From contig NC_072472.1 in the NCBI RefSeq assembly GCF_027596085.1, forward strand, positions 16,493,971 to 16,557,970: a DNA stretch of 64,000 nt. The letters run 5' to 3'. The DNA comes from Anoplopoma fimbria. Lineage: Eukaryota; Chordata; Actinopteri; Perciformes; Anoplopomatidae. The number at the start of each line of letters is the position of its first letter. Position 1 is the first letter of the stretch. Below the pieces are notes generated by a model. The model was not told where the DNA came from, ran no database searches, and saw only the letters and a program-made list of their open reading frames with translations. The translations under genes and the position numbers were made by a program. This document shows positions 29,108-48,800 of this stretch, piece by piece.

Positions 29108-31006
29108 GCAAAGTGTGGTTCCCACAGTTAAACACTTCCCCTTATCCGCCAACTTCCCCATTGTAAATATATTTTAGGAAACCCCATGTTCTTTTTATTT
29201 GTAAATGATGTTGTAACAAGGCTTTTACATATGCCGCTGTCTTCAAGTCACAGATCTTTGCCGTTTTTCTTTAATATTTTCAGGGGTTTCATCATGAATT
29301 GTGAATTGTGTTTGTATAGAATTAATACAATTAATTAATATTTTGCCTTCATTTTTTTAATCAATATGTTTAATAATGTTTGCATTTTAGGTGTGTGTGA
29401 AATTAAACTTTTTATACAATGGTCATAAATTAAGTCTCATTATTTATTATTACACTATTGTCAAGAATATGTAAAGCTTTCGTTATACCTCAGAACCTGA
29501 GCATATACTTTTATTATACATATTAATCCTGCATTTATTGAGGCAAGAACAGTAATTCAGTATTACATTTACAAAGGTTGAATATCTGCATTCAGAGAGA
29601 AAATAGCTAAGTGGAAAGTAGTCAGCATGCTGTTCTTTATTTGTCTTGTTTATTAGGAAATGAGAGGCTTTTCTGTCACCGGGGATGCTCTAACATGATA
29701 GGGATTGTGATTGGCTAGCGAGGAGACATGTCTGTAGTGTGTTTTAATTATCTGCAGTGAAGCAGGTAAATCAGGACACCAAAAAAGGAAAATGTTGATA
29801 ATATCAATCACGCAATAATGCAACAAAGGGCTACACGCCAAGGTGTTTTTCCACAGAAACATTCTAGATGGGTGGTGTCTTGGGACGGGTGATGCTGCAG
29901 GTGAAGAATTAATGAACTGCTGTGTTCATGCATGCGACCTCAAGGGAGCAGTATGTGTAAAGCAAGCTGACACCTGAACTGTCGCACTGTAGCAGGGTGT
30001 CGGTCTGCCGCCTAATGAAAAGAAACACTAAAGCAGCACTGCTTTATGACCTCAGTCAGAGTTAATCTTCCAATACACTATTGTCATAAAATACAAAGAC
30101 ACGGAAATAAACAGGATTTCAAGTGTTTTAATTCTATTACCAAGTTGTTGTTGTTGTTGTTGTGCAAAACTTAAATTTAACACAAGGCTACTTTCTTCTG
30201 ATATTTGAATAAGAGAAACCAGAAAGATAAACAGAGGTTGTTTGCTATTGAACAGTGAAGTTTGAAAGATGGCAGAGAGAAGAGGAACATCCCCACAAAA
30301 AAATGGCCCTACAAAGTTGCGGAAATCTTCCCCTCATTGAGGTTTCACCTACATATATGAAATTTGGTAGGCAAATGTAACAAGAACAGACGCAGAAATA
30401 AGCCTCTTAGAGGTATGCCAGAAACCCAACAGGAAGTAAGCAATTTTAATATAATGTGCCATTTTAGCCCACTTAGCCATTTACAGGCACTGTATTTTAA
30501 TTTATAATTCTACCATGTGATGAGAAGATGGTAACATCATAATATCTGTCTCAGCAAATAATTATGATAACATTCAATCTGAAAATGAAAAAATCGAATT
30601 TGTAGCCAAACAGGAATTGTCCAACTTTTTTGCGTCCTGGCGTAAAACTTGATGAGAAAATTGATCCCACTCTCATGTTCAGTAAATATGAAGCTACAGC
30701 TAGCAGCTGGTTAGGTTAGCTTAGCACACCTGGGATCAGGGAATGGGCTAAACTGCCTCTGTCCAACAAAAGCCATCTACCAAAACCTCTAAAGTTCATT
30801 AAAAGGCACATTATGTCTGGTTTTTGTAATCTGTACAAAAACCAAAGTATAAAAAGGAAAATTTGCTGTTTTACAAACGAGTTATGTGCAGGACTATATT
30901 TCCAAAAATGTGGAACTTTTCCTTCTCATCCGCTATTGAATAATGTTAGCAAAGAGCCAAAAGCTGAAATACTCAGTGTGGTCCTTTAAAAGGGTCATCA
31001 CTAAGG
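29108..31006. other. Convergent 3' intergenic region rrm1/trpc2
   Basis: AT-rich sequence with the rrm1 3' UTR at the left (an attaaa-type signal near 29403). A GTT trinucleotide run lies near 30144-30162. The stretch near 30330-30440 (containing 'atatgaaatttggtaggcaa') looks like a dispersed repeat. No exon is recognised. Confidence 0.5.
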
Positions 31007-36522
<5,516 letters not shown>

Positions 36523-39474
36523 TCCTGATAAGCAACAGTGATCCTAAAGCAAAAGCACAATCACATTCTCTGGAGACATAAATAATATTTTTTTGGCAGC
36601 TATTTCGAGCTTCAGAGATGAAGGTGATATCGGTAGATTGCACAAGAAGCTCCAATAAGAGAGAGAACTGAGGACTTTGGTGTCCCGCGATCATGTGCTA
36701 CCGGCTGACTGCATGGAATCAGCACCCACAAACTCAATAACACACTTCCACCCCCCATGGGGCCAGGCCAATTAAAACGTAGCCAGTTCAAAGTGTTTCA
36801 TGCTTGGCTGCGCCCACACCAAACTGTTACTGCGTTCAAACAGTTATTAACTCTAGTCTCTTCGTTGGAAACAGTGCCACAATACAATTAAGAAAGCCGT
36901 TACTGAACAGGCAGCAGCTGTCATCGTTTCCCCCAGAGGAGCTGGAAGGAGTTCACAGCCGAGGGAAAAACAAGGAGCCGCAAGTAAAAAGATAAACTGA
37001 TTATTTTCACTCCTCCCTATTCATGCATTTCTCCTTAAGGAAGTTGCCTATTAAAATTATATTATTGAAACACTTGCAAGGTTTGCTTTCACCTTGTTTT
37101 GAACATTTCAATCCATCACTATTCCCTCTGCTTTCATTATTTTTCTTTCTATACATTTTTTGAGAAACTAGCCTGCTTATGTTTATTGGCTCTTTGTCAG
37201 TAGATGTCAGATACAACAAAACTCTATACAACAGTACTCTATGCAGCTGTGGAATGTAACAAAGTACAAATTTGAGGTACTTGTACCTTACTTGTATATT
37301 TTCTTATTTGACTGCTTATTTTCTAGTTACTTTACAATTTAGGATTTTTCATGGAAAAATGTTTCATGGTTCCAGCTTCTCAAATGTGAGGATTGATGCT
37401 TCTCCTCTCAATTATTTGAATGCATTTTAAATCATTTTGTACTACTCATTGGACATAGACGTTGGGAAGGTGTCACGTTGGGCTCTGGGTTGTGAAAGCA
37501 TTTCTTGCCATCTTCTGGATGTGGCCAAATACATTTTCCAGGGAGCAATCTCGGAACAAATGTAAATTTCTAGTCAACCACAGCCAAAGATGATCATGTA
37601 ATTTGAGAGTTAATTCAACAGTGACGCGTTCATCAGTCCTTTTAATTATCTGTAATCTTGTGTGGAAGTGAAGTCTGCCTGGCTGCTGACTCTTTTGAGC
37701 ATCATTTTGCACTGCAGAGGGAGGAAAATAACCATTGTAGACAAAGCTTTTTGTTGTGACTGCAATTCTTTTGGAGATACAGGAAGTGATAAAGCAAGAC
37801 TGATTGCTGTTATTGGATTGTAATCTCTGCTGAAATATTTAGTGATAAAAAAGATGAATTGTTCTGGTTTTAAACACAATGATGAGATGGTGATGGTCTA
37901 AACTATCATTAATCCTACTTGCCATTAAATATAATGAATTATCTTGAAGGTTAAGAGTATTTAAAAGTCATAAGTTAAGGTTCCTAAGGTCATCCAAACC
38001 TTTAGATGTGAAACAGGACGCTGGACAATAGCTTGACAACAAGAAATTACAAATTTGGCCTGTGAATCTTGAGAAAAGAGAACTCAACTTTCTCATGTTT
38101 CTGTTTCATAACCAACACTCGTATTGTTTTTCTAAACAAAAACAAAAAAAACTGTGTATAAAGCTGGATCAAAACACAACAGCCCTTTCTTAAAGCAAAA
38201 CAGAAAAAAAACAGCATAACTCAACATAATGAAAACACTTTAGTCCATCAGCTGGTAAATCACTGTATACTGGCATCGATTACTGTTGGCCTCAAAAGGC
38301 AAGTCAACTGATTAATAAAAAAGATAAAACCTACATGTAGTCACGTCTATGCAAAGGAATACAAAAACAAAATCATATTTTCAAAAGAAATATTTACTAC
38401 GTTTTCAAGGAACTACTTCAATAAAGTACAATATAAACACATTTTAATTTAAAAACTCTGGCAATTGACATTTCTAGCAATATATTTTACCCTGGTATAC
38501 TTTTCTGGAGTAAAGTCCACATATTAATGCTCTATGTGATACGCATTCATCGCTGTAATCTTTCCCCCTCTTACTCAGAACCCTCCCAGTTCAAAAACTC
38601 AACCAACTTATCCGTAGAAAAAAATGAGAGAACATGAAAAATAGTCTTCTAATTGAAACATGTAAGTGTTTGAATTCGGTGAAAACTTTCAACCCTCAAA
38701 AGTATAACAAAAGTTACTATAAAACTATACAAAAAGAGAAACATTACCCGTCAACCAAATCCTATGAAACTACATGAATTTTGGTTGAGTGCAAATTATA
38801 TACTCTATAATTTTCCTTGATATTTCCTTTTGTTTTACAATTCTCACTTTATGGCACAAACTAAACTTTTCCAAGACGTTCCAAGCAAGTTCCCGAGTAA
38901 ATATATCACTTTAAAACTAAAACTGCTGCGTGGAGTGAAGAATTCCCTCTGAAGCTGACATTTAATCCTTTCTTTAGAGGAGAGATCATGATTGAACAAC
39001 TGAAATGTTGCATCATGATTGAAACATTTTAAAAGAATGTCACAAAAGAAAAAAGGTCAACATATGAAGGTCCTGATGGTTGTAAAAACAATTATTTAAC
39101 AAGGAAACCAGAATTGTATCTCAACAACGGACTTGACAATTGAAAACATTCGTGAGAGAGAAAAAAAACGACTTCTTTAACACCCACAAATTAATATCAC
39201 TCTTAAAACCAAACATACTAAATCTTCAACAAGTCAAAATTCAAACAAAATCCAATGACATCAATCATTATTCAGTTAAAACACACAGTTAAAGCATCAA
39301 CAAAAATGAGAGGAAAAAGTCCTCTATATTCACATATTACTCCTCAAAGTTAAATACAAACTAAAACCTAATACTAAATGTAAAGAGAAACTCATGTTTC
39401 TCTTTGTGTGTGAACAAAAGCGTAGTGTTCACGTTGTGATAAACAGTGCAGGTCAGTTCAGTAGGTTTTTAGAG
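36523..39474. other. Intergenic region trpc2-rb1
   Basis: The left part is the trpc2 upstream region. The right part (about 38100-39474) is probably the long 3' UTR and flank of rb1, AT-rich, with tttaat-type reverse poly(A) signals near 38441 and 38960. No exon with similarity was found. Confidence 0.5.
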
Positions 39475-42400
39475 TTACTCCTTCTTTGATTCTGCGTCCT
39501 CCTTCATCTTCTGCTCCTGCATGCGACTCCGAGTGGAGCCTTCATGAAACAGATCATCCATATGTTAGAGGAACATACATCCACAGGCCATATGATTAAC
39601 AGTAATGAAACATGAGGAACAAGAATTTGGAATATCGAAAGGCAAAACTGGATCTTGGTATATTAAGCAGTTTTCACTTACTCATCTCTGCAAGCTTCTG
39701 TATCAGTGTAGAATCTCTTCCAGATTTGCTGTAAAAACAAAAAATATTAAAACTGAAGCTAATTGAAATATAATTATAAATGTGTAATGAATCAGGCTGC
39801 TAGTATGCTACGGCAATTATAACGCCATATTTGTTACCAACCTGCCATCGGCTTCATCTTGCCCGTCCACATCGAACCGTAGCCTCTTCAGAGGCTTCGG
39901 ACCGGAACCAAGATCCAGAGTCCTCTTAAAGGAGCGATCGCTGCTGTTGACCATCTGGTTGATCTTCTGGAACCGATTGGAAAGCTGCAGATGAAAACAA
40001 ACCAGAATCGACGGAGTGAGTGAGTGAGTGAGTGAGTGAGTGAGTGAGTGAGTGAGTGAGTGAGTGAGTGAGTGAGTGAGTGAGTGAGTGAGTGAGTGAG
40101 TGAGTGAGTGAGTGAGTGAGGGTCATTGTAATTGTAGATAATCATTTAGTACGCAACTAAGCAAACAAAAGAGCCTCGTACCCCGAAAGATTCACCAATA
40201 GATACCAGCATTCTGTAAAGGCAAAGAACACAAATTAGGTTAAAAAAAACGTGCAAATATAATTTAATAATAATATAAAGGATCATGCTACTTCACATGT
40301 GAAGTTGAATTTTCTTTTTTCCGCAGAACTCACCTGGAGCGAGGAGTCATGATACCCGGAGACATGCGTGAGCTTTTCAGCGGGGAGATGTACACGTTGT
40401 TGCTCCCAGGCACACGTAGAGGTGAATTTGGGAACTTGTAGGGGCTTCGTGGTATTTGTGGGATTGGAGAGAGGGTGGGTGGCTACAAAAACAAAACAGC
40501 AACAATGAGAGGGTTTAGTCACATGCTTATTCATCTGAATGGGCATGAATCAAAAGTCAAACTGTGTCTCACCCTGGTGGACGCATACTGCAGGATGTTG
40601 GTTTTCAGCTTCTGCATGAACACTTGGTTGTAGAAGACGATGATGGAGTCAAAGTGGCCCTCAGAGATCAACACATGCTTAAAGGTCTGTAAGACAAAGT
40701 TGATACAGAGACGTGTTCAAAATAATTCAACATTCAATCAGATTACATCAGCGAAAAAACAGCCTGAAGGGTGATAAGAGTCATAAGTATTAAAAGGTGT
40801 CACCTCTTGGTTGGTGTTGGGCAGGTTCTTGTACGCTGTGACGATGCTCTTGAAGCGAAGATCAACACTCTTCACTTTACATATAGCGTACATGGCCGAC
40901 ATCATCAACTAAAATAATAACAACGAAAAGCAGTTTGAGGTTAAAAAAATAAAACAAACACGAGGAAAGAGAGAGAACGAGGGAGCGAGAGACAAAGGGA
41001 GTCAAGACAAAGAGCAAGGGGATAGGAGTGAATGACCGAATGAATGATGGATGTTTTGTCAGGTTACCTGGTCCAGGTGACGGTCTCTCATCAGCTCGTG
41101 CTCGTGCTGCAGTGTGTGCTGGAACAGGGTCCATATGATGGGCTCCAGTTCAGGGTGGGAGGAGAGCAGGTAGGAGCAGAGTATCTTCAGCCGAGTGTAG
41201 GCCAGGCGGTACACTGCAGAGAGAGGAACACCGCAGAAAAAAACCCTGAAGGACTTGTTTTGATAGAAAACAAACTGAATAAATATAAATTGTACTATAC
41301 TTTCTTTAAGCAAATTTAGTAACTATAGTTAATATTTTATTTCCAGTTTATCATGAAGTCAAATTAAAAATCCATCTCTGACAAAAAAAGGTGAAGATTA
41401 CAATTTTTTTGTTGTTGTTGTTATAATACTTATTCCATTTGCAAAGTGGAGCTGGCAGTGTTTATCCACATACCTGTTATTATACTTAAGTTATCCAGAG
41501 AAAGCTATTGTTCTGTATGGCTCAAGGAAAACTTACACAAACTGAAATTAACGATCTAAACGTCATCTTACATTTTTTATAGAAGAGGCTGAGCGAGTTG
41601 GACTTTGGGAGTCGTGCAGTCTGGCCGGCAGGCTGGGTCAAAGGCTGAGAGGAGGTGTGAGAGCTGGGCGTGGATGGGGACTCAGGAGGCAAGACACGAA
41701 AGTTTGGACGCATAGGGGACAGGTATCTGTAGGGACAACGGATAAACCCATTGGGCTCCGTCAGTTACACCATCAACTTTAAAGTGAACAAGGCAACTCT
41801 CATAAAATGAAGCCCACAAATTACAGATAATTAAATGTTGAAGAACAGGTTCATGCTACAGAGGGGAAGAGAGAGGCAGAAGCCATGGAAATTAACAGAT
41901 ACCGTTTTTTTTTAAATGGTGCTGAGCTATGGCTTTATTACAGTGACAAGCTCTTTTACTTATGACTCACAGTGGTTTCACAACAGCTAAAAAGGTAACT
42001 AGATGGTCTCCTAGCTGCATATAGAAAGACAGACAAACAGACTCACAGATCAGCTGCGGTGTGGTTGTGCTGCAGTGGTTGACTGAAACTGGCCGGGGTC
42101 TCCACCTGGTCTGCTGCTCCGCCTCCATGCTCCTGTTTCAGCAGCTCAAACAGCGGCGAGTCCTGTAGAGACACAAACAATGATTATTTACATTTAACCA
42201 AACATCCAGTGCATAGAAAACATGTTGAGAATTACTTGACACCGTTTGCTTGAATTCAATTCAAGAAGTTAAATCTATACAGGAGGGGAAAACCTTCTCA
42301 AATGTTTTCCTACTCTGTCATGGCATAAAGAAAGCAATCCATATTCAACTTTTACAGAGGCTGATAACAGTTTTACCGAGACGTGAGCGGTCAATCAATA

Positions 42401-42771
42401 CCTCAAAGCTTTGCAAATATGAAACACCAAAACAGATTTAAATTACTTCTACTCTGAATTGCATTTGATCTGATAAATAATCCCAACACAATCACTGGAG
42501 ATACTGCTGTGTGTTTATTAGATAAATGAACCTCTGCAGTCTTATGGAAATGAAGAACATACAGGAGGAACAGGAACCAGGGATTATGAGGCAAGCTGAC
42601 CCTGTATGTGTTGGGTAAACAGCAGTGACCTTTATTCAGTTCAGAGATAATTAATACATTGTTTAAAAGAGAACACAAATCACAAATTAAGGCCTTAATT
42701 AATTGCAACATATGTTATCTCAATAACTTCATGAACAGCCCATCTGTTGGTTTTCCCCAGAGCAACAAGTG

Positions 42772-42814
<43 letters not shown>

Positions 42815-45800
42815 AGATATTATAAAGTACATTTTACACAGCTAATAACCTTTGCAAAAAACCCAACTGTCAAATTGTAAGTGTGGGCTGATGATACAGC
42901 TGTGGCTTATTTTATGTTTATCCAATGACACTCCCTTTTGATAATAGTGATTGCCACAGAAATCCCCTCAATCTGAAATTAATCATTAATCACAATAAAC
43001 AACCACAGAAAAATCACCACCCACACACAATTATCCCTGACAATTGTCAAACCCCATTCAACTCCGGACTAAAGGTCATGCAGACCAGTAGACCAATGGT
43101 GTACGAGAATATCAGCATGTACACACCAAGATAAAAATCTGCGATGAGATCATACAGGGAAGTGGGCGTGGTTTACTGCTCAGTGATTTACACATTGACT
43201 GCAGGTACAGACTTGCTATTAGTAAATTCTTCGTGTCACACACACATGCCACACCCGGCTGACGTCACCAACACGCTTCCAAAGTTCACTTGATATTTGA
43301 CCGACCCAGCAGCACTCGGTGACGTGAAAAGGTTGCCAATACTGCAATGTAAGGTATATTCATGTTTACATGTCTTAAGTTATGGGAGGTTGATCTAAAC
43401 ATACTATATGTCAGATAATAATAATGAATAACAATATCGTTTCTGATGGCGTGTCATTAGAACATTTTTAACTAAGTGCAGTTATAGGAGGACTTCAGCC
43501 CCGGGGGAGGCTCCTCCCTCTGTGTTTCAATAGTCCGGTGAGTTCTTTGTGTTAGAGCCTGCTACGAGGTCCCTAATTTACAGTCAGGCAGGAGAAGAGT
43601 AAAACCTCTGGACCATAAAAGTAACAATCACCATGCCCCCCCCCCCTCCCTCCCTCCCCCTCCCTCACCCCAGTGCTGCTGCAGGAACCGACAGGAAACA
43701 AAAGAACGGAAGAACCACTCGACTGCTCACGGAGTTGAAGAGAGGCACATGACTTTTCTTTCCACAGGGTTAAACATTTCAACTGGAAAAGACTGAAGAC
43801 TTCATTTAAATGAGGATTATTGGATGTGCAGGACGGCTTTGTTGCACGGAAAAAGGGGACTTTGGATATTAATACAGGTATTTTGTGGAGTTGCTGTATA
43901 CTTTCCAGTATTTCATAACAAAACCACTCAAACTGGGCATTCTTCAGTATTTTTTCCTACCTAAATGAAATCCTCATTTTTCCCTACTGGTTGCACAATA
44001 TTGGATTAACAAGCTGCACCTGGATTTTTATGACCGACACGATTACATGGGTGAGGAGAACATTATTACTCTGTATATGTTACAGACTTATCCACTTGAT
44101 TTAAAATATCTAACAGCATGGCACAACATGATAACATCACTCAAAATGTCATGCATTGCAACAAGAGTGATGACTTCAAGTACCCTCTGTATAGTGCGGT
44201 TTTCAGCCTGGTGTTTATAATTGGACTGTTCTTCAACATGGTGGCTGTGTACATTTTTGGCTGTACACTGAAGCTGCGGAATGAGACCACAACCTACATG
44301 ATAAACCTTGTGGTCTCGGACTCGCTCTTTGTGCTTAGCCTGCCTTTTCGGATCGTTTACTTCATTAAACGGAACTGGCTTTTTGGAAGTGTGCTCTGCA
44401 AGATCTCCGTGGCCCTGTTCTACACCAACATGTACGGCAGCATCCTCTTCCTCACCTGCATCAGTGTCGACCGATTCCTGGCCATTGTGCACCCGTTAAG
44501 GTCCCAAGCAATACGTACTAAGAGGAATGCCAAACTGGCCTGCTGTACCGTTTGGGTGTTGGTTCTTTCCGGGAGTGTACCCACTGGGTTCCTTTTGGAC
44601 ACCACTTCACCCAAAAATGCCAACTCCTCCTCCTACTGCTTTGAAAACTACTCCAAAAAACAGTGGAAGGCAGAGCTGTCCAAGGTGGTGGTGTTTATTG
44701 AGACTGTGGGTTTCATCATCCCACTGATGCTCAATGTGTTCTGCTCGATCATGGTGCTAAGGACTCTGAATAAACCCCAGACCCTCAGCCGCGGAGGGAA
44801 CCTCAACAAGAAAAAGATCTTGAGGATGATCATCGTGCATCTGCTCATCTTCTGCTTTTGTTTCATTCCCTACAACGTTAATCTCATCTTCTACGCCATG
44901 GTCCGCTCCAACGTCCTAAAGGGGTGCGACGCAGAAGATGTAGTCAGAACCATCTACCCCATTGCTCTGTGCATCGCAGTGACCAACTGCTGTTTTGATC
45001 CCGTCATTTACTACTTCACTTCAGAGACCATTCGGAGCTCCATCAAACGCAAGTCTACAGTGTGGCACAACGGCGCCAAGCTATTGGAGAGGCTACAGAT
45101 GGACAGCACACAAAGCAGTCCAAAAACAACACCCAAAAGCCTGACCCTGCTGAATCCGAGATTGAAAGTGTTTGAAAATGAGTCTTCAGTCTAGTGGCAA
45201 CTCTGTAATAGGACATGATTAATGATTCAGTGACAGCTGGTGAAACTCGATTTGAATCTGAGGACGTAAGTGGAAGCAGAGTGGCCTTGTAAATCATAAC
45301 ACATAAACACATTGGTTACTAAGGAGTCACTCTGTCATCCACTTGACACCACAGAGACTTGAGACTGGGAGATAAGAGACTGATCCCTATTCGTCAACAC
45401 AAGAGTGGAACAAGTCAAAGAGGAAACATTTAAAAATATGAAAGTGTATTGTAGCCTAAAGACACTTTACCAAGGTGCCAATTCACCACACACAAGTTTG
45501 AAAACGTATTCTTATGAGTTTATGATGTGTATTAGTCGCGATGACAGGTGTTAAAGCCATGGTCATGTGCATGGTGCTGCAAATAAGAATCAGCCTTTGT
45601 AAGACATTGTAATTGTTGTCTTATTCCCCAGAGCAGATCACTCAGTAAAATGATGCTTTGGCAATGCTGAACCAGTATTACAGCTCTGTTTTATGTACTG
45701 TACTGTGCAGTCTCCAAGTAGTTGTGGCGCCACTATGGCCCTTTATAGAGCAGTGTGCTCTATAACAGCTTAACCTTTTATACTGAAAGCTAATAAAAGA

Positions 45801-48800
45801 GGTTTACTTAAAAAGGTTTTTGTGTTTGAAATTCACTACCTGTTTTTATAAAGTGGGTTGTTAAATATTTAATATTAGCAGGGTTCTCTCTTTGGGTGCC
45901 TTCTAAATCATCTGTCTAGACTGATTAGTCATACAGGTGCCAACAACACAGCTACAGGTAAGTCAACACTTTGCTAACGCTGCCGATGGCCTTAATACAT
46001 AAGTGGTCTTTAATGTAGAAAATGTTGCAACGTTAAAATAGCATGAGGAATTTCAGACAAAAGATTCTAAAGTCTCTGAAGTTTGCTGAGAATAATTCAA
46101 AGAAGATCTAAACTGGACTGATTATCTGTTTTCGATGATCTAACAGTTTAAGTGAAAACACTTCGCACAGTGTAAATAGAATATTGGGCAGATTGCTGTT
46201 CATTCTTGTGAAAGCTGCATGCTGCAAGACCGAGCACTACTACATTCCTGTTTAGAGGCTCAGCCTAAGGGGGTTCACTGACAACAGTAGAGTCATCACC
46301 ACCACTGCACTGGATTGTGAAACATAAGCAGGCGAGACACAACATGCCTCTTGAGGGAGAAGTACGTTTACAAAATAGCAGCAACCCCCTTTGTGCTCCT
46401 TCTTATCCTGGAGACGAGTCTTATCTTGCGATGTTTGGGCTTCTAACATACAAAATGTTATACAAAGAAATAGGCTTCTAATCAAGATGAAGCTGGACTT
46501 TTTCTAACAAACATAAATAAAATATTTGTAATGGATTAATGGTTTTGAACAGAAAATATAATTCAGACTCAAAGCTGACATGATTATCATACAACCTAGT
46601 AATATATAATAATATATCAATAATAAACAATGATAGAGATGATGATATTAGTACAATTTAGTATGTGCAAGGAGGGATTATTGAATAACATAGCAACAAA
46701 ATAAAGAACATCTGATGACGATAATCATAACATAAAGGTAGGATGTATTTTTTACAAGTACAGTAGAATAAATTCTGTCTTGAGCAATACATGCTGTGTC
46801 CTTCATTTGTTATTTATATTTCTATCCAACTCCAACTTGTCTCACAATGGCCAAGAGGTGTGTAGCTAAATAAATATATTATTATCAAACAGAGACTCGA
46901 CCCTGCTTTAATTACATCTAAATTTGATTGGTAAAAATCTGATGTGGAGAACAGATGAATTACAAATTTTCTCATGTGCAAAACTAACATTTTGACATAA
47001 CATTTTCATAATTTTCATTCATTGTTTTTCCCAGAGAGCGCAAGACTCAAGGCTGACCGAAAGACACACTGTCGTGTGATAACATCACCTTCTTTCAGTG
47101 ATTTATTGCTATCCCTCTATCTGTATAGTTAATGATCAACTGCAATGCCTTATGTGAGTTTTTAACAAGCAGCCATAAACGTGATCCCACCATGACGGTA
47201 CTACCAACATTTGGTAGTAAAAACAAACCACAAGAAGTGTGCGTAGGGGTGTAGCGAGGGGGAGAGAGGGAGACCCTGTCCTGGGTGTGAGTGTAGGCGT
47301 GAACGGCTTGATCAGTAGCATGTGCACCATTTCAGCTTCCCAACAAGTGATCCTGCTGCTGAACACCAGCTTTGTCATTGCATCGATGAGAAACTGATAC
47401 TGGTGAGTGATTCATTTTTCTGATTCAATATTCTTCTTAGTTTTACTGTTTGTGCTTGAGTTTTAGATGCACAATATGGAAACAGGTGAAGCCAGCAATT
47501 AACTGTATACATTTATCAAGGTTTATCTGAAGACAAGATAAGGAACAATATTTATTGTATACAATATTTGAGAATTTCATTTTCTCTCTTAAGAATCAAA
47601 TGAATGTGATGAATAAATGAATGTAATGTGATTAGGCCAAGAGTCACAAAACTGCTTCATGTCTTGCAATTCTTAAAGAGCAGATCACATCAAGATGAAT
47701 TCAACAGTTAGATCATAATCATATAATTTGTATTGCTGATGAATGAAGGTTATACAAAAGTTGTTATCGGATCACGAAAGAAGAAAACAAAAGTTTATGT
47801 CAGGAGCCAAAAAAGATCAAGGTTTGAAAAAAAAGTTTGCAATGACTTATCATGTCATCAAAATAAAATGTCTCATTAAATAATGTTACTGTAAATTAAA
47901 AGAAAGAGGAGGACAAACTGATGCCGACTGAAAGTATAGTGGGGATCAACGTTCTTGTATTCAAAATGATCTCACAATTGTATTTTTGAAATTAATGTTC
48001 AAAGGCAAAGCATCTTAACAGCATTAGTTTAAGACAATAGTGGGAGCTCTTGTAATTCTTCAGTGAGGGTCATTGTTTCAACTCAGAGGTCATTTTGTGC
48101 CTGTAGCGTGTGGAGTTGTTTAAAAGCCTAAATTGGTAAAGAATGTTTACAATTAGTCCCTCCCTAATAGTTGAAGTTATTGATTGAAAGATGCTAAACT
48201 GCATATTTGCTTACCCGCCACAAACTACAGTAAAAAAAAAAAAAAAAATGACAATAAAGTTAAATCAACACTTCTGCCTAGCTCAATAAAATATTAACTT
48301 CGTGAGCTTCACTAAATTTGACTGAATTTACTGCAGAGGCAACAGTTTCACATGGTGAGGCGATTCCTTTTTCCCACTTTGCATTTAATGAAAACAAATG
48401 TTTGCTTGTTTTATGAGAGCAGGAAGTGGCAGTTAAAACTTTATTGACAGATTGACCGTCATCTTGCATTTCAAATATAAATTGAGCTATTTTAGCCGTA
48501 GCCGTGCATTTATGTCACCTCAGCAAATTTACATTACATAAAACAGCAGGCCTTTTGAGTTTATTAAGTTTTTACTTGCCACAGGTTTAACTCCAGCAGA
48601 AGCAACCGAAGCCGTTCCTCCCTCACATCTTATACTCCCTTCAACCAAACCGATTTCCTCCAGATACGAGAGCGACAAAGTGATTTAAAGTCAGCTTATT
48701 ATTTTTGGACATGGAGTTGTGGAATATGACTGATGTCCCAGCCACGCCATTCTCTGCTCTGTCTAACTGCACCGTGGACACCAGCTACCGCTTCACCTTC

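Noticed and set aside
40015..40121. Possible CRISPR-like or satellite array
   Set aside because: Perfect 4-base tandem repeat with no spacers, in a eukaryotic intron.
39888..40145. His-Ser-Leu-Thr repeat protein on the minus strand
   Set aside because: Product of the GAGT tetranucleotide repeat plus part of rb1 exon 25.
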